7,187 nucleotides of DNA from an uncultured Moraxella sp. GTDB lineage: Bacteria; Pseudomonadota; Gammaproteobacteria; Pseudomonadales; Moraxellaceae. Location: positions 1 to 7,187 of the forward strand of contig CAKAQU010000088.1 of NCBI GenBank assembly GCA_916720335.1, written 5' to 3'. Shown here in pieces: positions 1 to 3,911 of this stretch (position 1 is its first letter; the number at the start of each line of letters is the position of its first letter). The notes beneath the pieces are model-generated. The model saw nothing but the letters and a program-made list of their open reading frames with translations, was not told where the DNA came from and made no database searches. The translations under genes were made by a program, and so were the position numbers.

Positions 1-269
1 CAGACGGCGTCAAAGTCAAACAAGTAGGCTTACTACAAACGGGTAAAGGTGGCGTCTTGCGTAGTGGCATGGAAGTCGTAACAGATGCAGGCAATGGCAT
101 GATCACCAGTGGCGTATTCTCCCCAAGTCTTAACCAATCAATCGCCATTGCCCGAGTACCCACTGACTTTACAGGCGATACCGCCAAAGTCATCATGCGT
201 GGCAAAGAAGTGGATGTGCGTGTGCTAAAACTGCCATTTGTAAGAAACGGTAAAAAGCAATTTGATTGA
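1..269 (+). CDS. gcvT: Aminomethyltransferase (glycine cleavage T-protein), 3' end only
   Basis: This is the C-terminal part of the T-protein, which takes the aminomethyl group from lipoylated GcvH, releases ammonia and makes 5,10-methylenetetrahydrofolate in the cytoplasm. The reading frame is open from base 3 to the TGA at 267-269 and shows 88 residues; the 5' part lies outside the window. The tail carries the typical end of the family: a GVLRSGMEV segment, then GMITSGVFSPSLNQSIAIARVP (the 'ITSG-FSP-L--SIA-ARVP' pattern), a VRVLKLPFVRNGK ending and a natural stop. A TTG at 57 and an ATG at 69 are internal and are not starts. The folate-binding N-terminal and central domains cannot be judged. 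gcvH and gcvP lie downstream on the same strand, which supports the assignment. The ending matches the family closely, so truncation by mutation is unlikely. Confidence 0.93.
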   Translation, partial: DGVKVKQVGLLQTGKGGVLRSGMEVVTDAGNGMITSGVFSPSLNQSIAIARVPTDFTGDTAKVIMRGKEVDVRVLKLPFVRNGKKQFD

Positions 270-286
270 TTTTAATCGGCTTTCAT

Positions 287-292
287 AAGGAG
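287..292 (+). promoter_or_regulatory. Ribosome binding site of the small exported protein
   Basis: AAGGAG lies 5 bases before the ATG at 298. It fixes the start and shows that the gene is set up for efficient translation 28 bases after the gcvT stop. No promoter is evident in that short gap, so the message probably comes from the gcvT transcript. Confidence 0.7.
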
Positions 293-297
293 AGATT

Positions 298-774
298 ATG
301 TCTAAACTCAAAATGTTAGTAGTGCTTGGTTGCATTCTTGCGTGCCAATCATCTTTTGCCAAATCTGAAATTTTATTACAGCCCAGTAATGAGCAACGTC
401 AAGCGGTTAAATCAGCCTTTATGTCATCAGATAATGCTCAAATTCGCACTGCAATTAATGAAGCAAGGCATAACATAGAGACATTAGCAATTAATGCGTC
501 ATGTTCTATGGGTTACTACATTCAAGGCATCGCTTCCATTCGATCACCTAATGTACAAGCCCAAGTGAATTTATGGAGTCCAACCAATGGCATGCAATAT
601 ATTACACATGACAAATGCCTAAATGTTGTGCGTATTGGAAATTGGTCTATGCCAACTAAAAACGCTCTAAATTTTAACATTATTTATGAATCTGCCCAAT
701 CAGGTGAAAATAAATCCACACATATAGAAATGATTAAACAGGACGGGCAATGGTTGGTGCTTAGTCATTTATAA
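298..774 (+). CDS. Small exported protein of unknown function
   Basis: A protein of 158 residues that I do not recognise. It starts with a signal sequence: K3 and K5, a hydrophobic stretch at about residues 6-16, then QSSFA followed by K22, which fits signal peptidase I cleavage after Ala21. Cysteines at 12 and 16 give weak lipobox-like contexts (VLGC, ILAC), so a lipoprotein is a less likely alternative. The mature part (about 137 residues) has exactly two cysteines, C69 and C107, suggesting one disulfide in the periplasm. The N-terminal part up to about residue 62 looks helical. The rest alternates hydrophobic and polar residues and ends with IEMIKQDGQWLVLSHL, resembling the last strands of a small beta-rich fold. 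It is the first gene after gcvT, but nothing ties it to glycine cleavage. Base composition is more AT-rich than in gcvT or aldA. That it is a real gene is well supported by the AAGGAG and the signal peptide; its function is not. Confidence 0.75.
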   Translation: MSKLKMLVVLGCILACQSSFAKSEILLQPSNEQRQAVKSAFMSSDNAQIRTAINEARHNIETLAINASCSMGYYIQGIASIRSPNVQAQVNLWSPTNGMQYITHDKCLNVVRIGNWSMPTKNALNFNIIYESAQSGENKSTHIEMIKQDGQWLVLSHL

Positions 775-817
775 GTTTTGACACAAAAATATGATTGAGA
801 CATCTTACAAAGATACT

Positions 818-839
818 AAATCATGCAAGATATTGATTT
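818..839 (+). other. Short inverted repeat, possible weak terminator
   Basis: AAATCA at 818-823 can pair with TGATTT at 834-839 around a 10-base loop, followed by T and an A-run. The stem is AT-rich and there is no proper T-tract, so termination after the exported-protein gene is only possible, not shown. The rest of 775-891 holds no gene and no promoter that I can support. Confidence 0.2.
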
Positions 840-891
840 TTAAAAAAATACAATGAAAAAAAGAAATTGCCATTAACCAAGATGCTCACGG

Positions 892-921
892 ATGAATGAT
901 TTAAGTCTAACCATCATTCAT
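892..921. repeat. 9-base inverted repeat at the head of the decayed gene
   Basis: ATGAATGAT at 892-900 is the exact reverse complement of ATCATTCAT at 913-921, with a 12-base loop. The stem is AT-rich and would be weak. It may be chance, or a remnant of an operator or terminator. Confidence 0.3.
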
Positions 922-1351
922 TTATTACACGCCATGAGAGTAAAACCATCTGCCATTTTTGCCAATGATTTTGTAGAAAGTTTTAATTTAATCTGGAAAA
1001 TCCAAGTTTAAATGAAAAAACCCAAAACTTAACTCATCTTCAAGATGATGGTTGTATTCAAATTGATAACTTTGAATATGAAAGTTGGTTTATTGGCAAT
1101 AAAGAATATGTATTTTTTATGCCGCAAGGCAAGAAACCATCAAATTAGCAATTAAACATAGTAAGGGTTGATTTGATGATTGCACAATACAAACAGCCCA
1201 AAACTGGCAACCTATTTATTGAAAAAGCCATTTGACGGTTTTTATATCAAAAAAAGAATGAAACAGCGAGCTTTTGCTGTATTTTGATGGCATTTTGCCA
1301 AAGTATTGTAAAAGATTGGGCTTTAACGCTAAATTTATTAGTTTTAAGTAA
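892..1351 (+). pseudogene. Decayed gene of unknown family, about 150 codons
   Basis: No single frame is open here, but protein-like sequence can be followed through three frames. Frame 1 from ATG 892 reads MNDLSLTIIHLLHAMRVKPS and on to FVESFNL near 990. Frame 3 then continues from about 990 with NLENPSLNEK up to SWFIGNKEYVFFMPQGK near 1133. Frame 2 goes on from 1133 with ETIKLAIKHSKG, FDDCTIQTAQNWQPIY, KSHLTVFISKKE and FDGILPKYCKRLGF, to a TAA at 1349. Each switch fits loss of one base. Frame 2 is broken by three TGA codons at 1169, 1220 and 1259; the first two sit where tryptophan would be plausible (KG-W-FDD, IY-W-KS), which would be TGG to TGA changes. No good ribosome binding site precedes 892. 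The intact product would have been a soluble protein of about 150 residues, and I do not recognise the family. The open frames at 1284-1469 (+) and 1216-1434 (-) are not real genes. Confidence 0.55.
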
Positions 1352-1454
1352 TCTTGCCAGTTTAAAACAGAGTAATAAAAATTGTATGTTAAACTGTCAA
1401 ATGTCAGAGATGACAAAAAGTAGTCTATACCCAAAACAGAGTTTTAACCTAAAC

Positions 1455-1460
1455 GAGGAG
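1455..1460 (+). promoter_or_regulatory. Ribosome binding site of aldA
   Basis: GAGGAG lies 5 bases before ATG 1466 and 8 bases before the second ATG at 1469, so either methionine could be used. The ATG at 1462 is out of frame and too close to the site. The 114 bases between the decayed gene and aldA contain no other recognisable element; a TTGCCA at 1354-1359 is not followed by a convincing -10 box. Confidence 0.75.
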
Positions 1461-1465
1461 TATGC

Positions 1466-2908
1466 ATGATGAAATCTTTAAGTATGTATATCAATGGTAC
1501 GTTTGATACCAACTTTACAGGCGAGTACACCGACGTGCTAAACCCTGCCACTGAAGAAGTGATTGCCAAAGAACCACTTGGCACTGCCGATGATGTCAAT
1601 CGTGCCGTAGAAGCTGCTTATGCCGCTCAACCTGCTTGGGAGCGTTTGCCTGCGGTGGAGCGTGGGGCATATTTGCACAAAATCGCTGACGGTATTCGTG
1701 CCAGAGCTGACGAGTTGACCGCAACCATCGTTGCCGAAGGTGGCAAAACCCGTGATTTAGCACGCATTGAAGTGATGTTTACTGCCGATTATTTGGATTA
1801 TCAAGCCGAATGGGCAAGACGCTATGAAGGTGAGATTTTGCAAAGCGACCGCCCACGTGAAAACATCTTTTTGTTTAAGCGTCCTTTGGGGGTGATTGCT
1901 GGCATTTTGCCTTGGAATTTTCCATTTTTCTTAATCGCTCGCAAAATGGGACCTGCCTTGGTAACGGGCAATACCATTGTGATTAAACCAAGTAGCTTTA
2001 CGCCCATCAACTGCCAAATTTTTAGCGAAATCGTTGATGGCGTGGGCTTGCCTTCTGGTGTCTTTAACGTAGTTAATGGCGATAATCAAACAGGCAGTCA
2101 TTTGGCAGGACACCCAAAAGTCGCCATGGTCAGCCTAACTGGCTCAGTGCGTGCAGGTCAAGAAGTGATGGCAACCGCTGCTCCAAACATCACCAAAGTT
2201 TCGCTAGAATTGGGTGGTAAAGCCCCCGCCATTGTGCTAAAAGACGCTGATTTAGATTTGGCAGTAAAATCCATTCTAGCATCTCGTGTGGGTAATACAG
2301 GGCAAATCTGCAACTGTGCTGAGCGCGTTTATGTGCATTCAAGCATCAAAGACGCCTTTACCACCAAGATGATGGATGCCATGAAGGCTGTACGCTATGG
2401 CAACCCAAGCGAAGCTGGCAAAGGTGAGCTTGATATGGGTCCACTCATCAATGAACAAGCTGCCCAAACGGTAGAAGCCAAAGTGGCTCGTGCGATTGAA
2501 CAAGGGGCAACTTTGCTGATGGGTGGTAAACGTGCCAAAGGCAAGGGCTATTTCTTTGAGCCAACTGTTTTGGTAGATGTCAATAACAGCATGGACATCA
2601 TGAAAAACGAAACCTTTGGTCCTGTGTTGCCAATTGCTACTTTTGAAAGCTTGGACGAAGTTATCGCCCTTGCTAACGACTGCGACTATGGCTTGACCAG
2701 CTCAGTTTATACCAACAATCTCAACGAAGCCTTTTATGTGACTCGCCGTCTACAATTTGGCGAAACTTACATCAACCGTGAAAACTTTGAAGCCATGCAA
2801 GGCTTTCATGCTGGTTGGAAAAAGTCAGGTATTGGCGGTGCGGACGGCAAACATGGTCTAGAAGAATACCTACAAACACAGATGGTCTATTTAGAAACCA
2901 ATATTTAA
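1466..2908 (+). CDS. aldA: AldA-type aldehyde dehydrogenase (lactaldehyde/glycolaldehyde dehydrogenase)
   Basis: A complete cytoplasmic aldehyde dehydrogenase of 480 residues, the same size as E. coli AldA (479), and alike from the first strand (MYINGTF) to the end (LEEYLQTQMVYLE). AldA oxidises lactaldehyde, glycolaldehyde and related short aldehydes to acids with NAD. Visible landmarks: oxyanion Asn151 in PWNFPFF, coenzyme Lys174, general base Glu248 in LELGGKAP, catalytic Cys282 in GQICNCAERV, Glu382 in NETFGPV, and the AldA-like stretch INRENFEAMQGFHAGWKKSG at residues 437-456. One departure: the usual KPSE at the NAD ribose reads KPSS (Ser177). The gene lies 80 bases before gcvH on the same strand. 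Glycolaldehyde leads through glycolate and glyoxylate to glycine, so the placement may be meaningful, but this is inference. Its G+C resembles gcvH and gcvP and contrasts with the AT-rich DNA before it. The subgroup is clear; the natural substrate cannot be read from sequence. Confidence 0.9.
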   Translation: MMKSLSMYINGTFDTNFTGEYTDVLNPATEEVIAKEPLGTADDVNRAVEAAYAAQPAWERLPAVERGAYLHKIADGIRARADELTATIVAEGGKTRDLARIEVMFTADYLDYQAEWARRYEGEILQSDRPRENIFLFKRPLGVIAGILPWNFPFFLIARKMGPALVTGNTIVIKPSSFTPINCQIFSEIVDGVGLPSGVFNVVNGDNQTGSHLAGHPKVAMVSLTGSVRAGQEVMATAAPNITKVSLELGGKAPAIVLKDADLDLAVKSILASRVGNTGQICNCAERVYVHSSIKDAFTTKMMDAMKAVRYGNPSEAGKGELDMGPLINEQAAQTVEAKVARAIEQGATLLMGGKRAKGKGYFFEPTVLVDVNNSMDIMKNETFGPVLPIATFESLDEVIALANDCDYGLTSSVYTNNLNEAFYVTRRLQFGETYINRENFEAMQGFHAGWKKSGIGGADGKHGLEEYLQTQMVYLETNI

Positions 2909-2918
2909 GTTTAACATT

Positions 2919-2945
2919 CAAGCACTTTGTGTTTAAAAGTGCTTG
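2919..2945 (+). terminator. Stem-loop between aldA and gcvH (weak terminator or processing site)
   Basis: CAAGCACTTT at 2919-2928 pairs perfectly with AAAGTGCTTG at 2936-2945 around a 7-base loop. The nearest T-run (2958-2962) begins 12 bases after the stem, so this is not a classic intrinsic terminator. It could cause partial termination, protect the 3' end of the aldA message, or act as a cleavage site. Confidence 0.45.
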
Positions 2946-2977
2946 CTTGACTCCCTATTTTTAATAACAAACTCACT

Positions 2978-2982
2978 AGGAG
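2978..2982 (+). promoter_or_regulatory. Ribosome binding site of gcvH
   Basis: AGGAG, within TAGGAGA, lies 6 bases before ATG 2989 and fixes the start at MSNIPNDLKY, the normal N-terminus of H-proteins. Confidence 0.75.
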
Positions 2983-2988
2983 ACGCCC

Positions 2989-3369
2989 ATGAGTAACATT
3001 CCAAATGATTTAAAATACGTTGCTAGTCACGAATGGCTAAAACGCGAAGAAGACGGCATTATCACCGTTGGCATTACTGACCACGCACAAGATTTATTGG
3101 GTGATGTGGTTTTTGTGGAGTTGCCCGAAGTTGGTCGTGGTGTAGCAGTTGATGAAGAAGTTGCCGTTGTAGAATCAGTAAAAGCAGCTTCTGATGTTTA
3201 CGCTCCAATCGCTGGTGAGATTGTACAGATTAATGAAGAATTGGTGGATAATCCAGAACTTGCCAACGAAGACCCATATGGCAAAGCATGGTTCTTTAAA
3301 ATCAAACCTGCCAATCCTGCCGACTATGATGGTTTGATGAACGCAGAAGAGTACGAAAGTTCACTATAA
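2989..3369 (+). CDS. gcvH: Glycine cleavage system H-protein (lipoyl carrier)
   Basis: A complete H-protein of 126 residues, the usual family length. It is a cytoplasmic shuttle: its lipoyl-lysine arm takes the aminomethyl group from GcvP, presents it to GcvT, and is reoxidised by dihydrolipoamide dehydrogenase. The single lipoyl domain shows all the landmarks: the HEWLK motif near residues 14-18, VGITDHAQDLLGDVVFVELP at 27-46, the lipoylation site ESVKAASDVYAP with Lys65, and NEDPYGKAWFFKIKP toward the end. The start is set by AGGAG. It sits 80 bases after aldA and is followed closely by a strong terminator, so its message can end before the RDD gene and gcvP. Lipoylation needs LipB/LipA or LplA, encoded elsewhere. 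Confidence 0.97.
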   Translation: MSNIPNDLKYVASHEWLKREEDGIITVGITDHAQDLLGDVVFVELPEVGRGVAVDEEVAVVESVKAASDVYAPIAGEIVQINEELVDNPELANEDPYGKAWFFKIKPANPADYDGLMNAEEYESSL

Positions 3370-3379
3370 GCCTTAACTG

Positions 3380-3414
3380 AAATAAGGGTGAAATGATTTT
3401 TTACCCTTATTTTT
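3380..3414 (+). terminator. Intrinsic terminator of gcvH
   Basis: AAATAAGGGT at 3380-3389 pairs perfectly with ACCCTTATTT at 3403-3412. The stem can extend inward through one G-U and three A-U pairs to a 5-base loop at 3394-3398. The 3' side runs into a T5 tract at 3410-3414, preceded on the 5' side by A's. It lies 10 bases after the gcvH stop and suggests that gcvH ends a transcription unit, with some read-through possible toward the RDD gene and gcvP. Confidence 0.8.
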
Positions 3415-3441
3415 GGTAAATATCAGTGGTTTTTCAATTTA

Positions 3442-3479
3442 TGTTTTAGTAGCGCACTAAAACACTTGAGCGTTTAGTG
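3442..3479 (+). promoter_or_regulatory. Overlapping inverted repeats before the RDD gene
   Basis: TGTTTTAGT at 3442-3450 is the exact reverse complement of ACTAAAACA at 3456-3464 (5-base loop AGCGC). The same right arm can instead pair downstream: CACTAAA at 3455-3461 with TTTAGTG at 3473-3479. The two hairpins exclude each other. They could be operator half-sites, since the TTTAGT core occurs twice directly and once inverted, or alternative RNA structures in the leader. No convincing promoter was found in 3415-3503, so the role is open. Confidence 0.4.
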
Positions 3480-3503
3480 TGATTTACGCACCTGTAATAA
3501 ATT

Positions 3504-3911
3504 ATGTTGCAACTGGCTTCAATTCATAAAAGAATTATTGCTTATATTATTGATGCTGTGTTACTTATAATCATTGCAGTTTTATTTTCATTTTTATCAG
3601 ATTTTATAAGCATTGAATATGATTATTTTTTTAAATTTTGTTTAATTTTATTTTTATTAGGTGATACATTTCATGGTCAAAGTATTGGAAAACGCCTACT
3701 AAAAATACAAATAGTAAATTTCAAAACACAAAAACCAACGGGATTTATTATTTCCGTTGTTAGAAACTTGATTTGTTTACTAAATTTCACTTTAATCTTT
3801 GCTGCCATCAATTATATATTATTTGTATATTACTATAGAAATTTATCAGATTTTTTAACTGGTACTTGTGTTATAGAAAACCAACCTTCAATCTCAAAGG
3901 ATAAACAATGA
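3504..3911 (+). CDS. RDD-family inner-membrane protein, translationally coupled to gcvP
   Basis: A membrane protein of 135 residues with three likely transmembrane segments, at about residues 11-31, 41-56 and 88-110. It fits the RDD family: HKRIIAYIIDAVLL near the start (Arg10 and Asp17), GQSIGKRLLKIQIV at 58-71 in the first loop, PTGFIISVVRN at 78-88, and a final SDFLTGTCVI with Asp116. The length is typical of a minimal one-domain RDD protein. Most RDD proteins have no assigned function; some have been proposed to take part in ion transport. The start follows from the family pattern, because there is no clear ribosome binding site before ATG 3504. Its TGA overlaps the gcvP ATG (ATGA at 3908-3911), so the two are probably co-translated. 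The DNA is very AT-rich: 20 of 120 bases at 3541-3660 are G or C, against 35 of 60 at 4801-4860 in gcvP. That may reflect membrane codons, foreign origin, or both. The family call is fairly sure; the role is unknown. Confidence 0.82.
   Translation: MLQLASIHKRIIAYIIDAVLLIIIAVLFSFLSDFISIEYDYFFKFCLILFLLGDTFHGQSIGKRLLKIQIVNFKTQKPTGFIISVVRNLICLLNFTLIFAAINYILFVYYYRNLSDFLTGTCVIENQPSISKDKQ
3896..3901 (+). promoter_or_regulatory. Ribosome binding site of gcvP, inside the RDD gene
   Basis: AAAGGA lies 6 bases before ATG 3908, within the last codons of the RDD gene. With the ATGA overlap it allows both direct entry and restart by ribosomes finishing the RDD gene, and it supports ATG 3908 as the start. 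Confidence 0.7.

Noticed and set aside
1..8. CAGACGGC at the left edge, resembling part of a Neisseria-type DNA uptake sequence
   Set aside because: Only 8 bases match, the context is gcvT coding sequence, and no other copy was noticed in the window.
1169..1261. In-frame TGA codons as selenocysteine or reassigned tryptophan
   Set aside because: The upstream frameshifts show decay. Neighbouring intact genes use TGA as a stop (gcvT and the RDD gene) and TGG for Trp, and no selenocysteine insertion element was recognised.
1354..1381. Possible sigma70 promoter for aldA (TTGCCA and an A-rich -10)
   Set aside because: The -10 candidate is only TAAAAA with a 16-base spacer. In such AT-rich DNA this match is not meaningful.
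1216..1434. 72-residue reverse open frame in the spacer before aldA
   Set aside because: It lies antisense to the protein-like remnants of the decayed gene, has no ribosome binding site, and shows no domain pattern.
1284..1469. 61-residue forward open frame overlapping the start of aldA
   Set aside because: No ribosome binding site at its start, composition typical of AT-rich non-coding DNA, and it runs into the aldA start. At most its last part is a tail of the decayed gene in another frame.
2947..2967. TTGACT followed by TAATAA before gcvH as a promoter
   Set aside because: The -35 is good, but the spacing to the only -10-like sequence is 9 bases, and nothing suitable lies 16-18 bases away.
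2909..2988. Glycine riboswitch before gcvH
   Set aside because: The spacer is only 80 bases and contains one simple hairpin. The tandem aptamer architecture of glycine riboswitches is not present.
3473..3500. TTTAGT and TAATAA as a promoter for the RDD gene
   Set aside because: The -35 is poor, and the -10 would place the start of transcription at or after the ATG.
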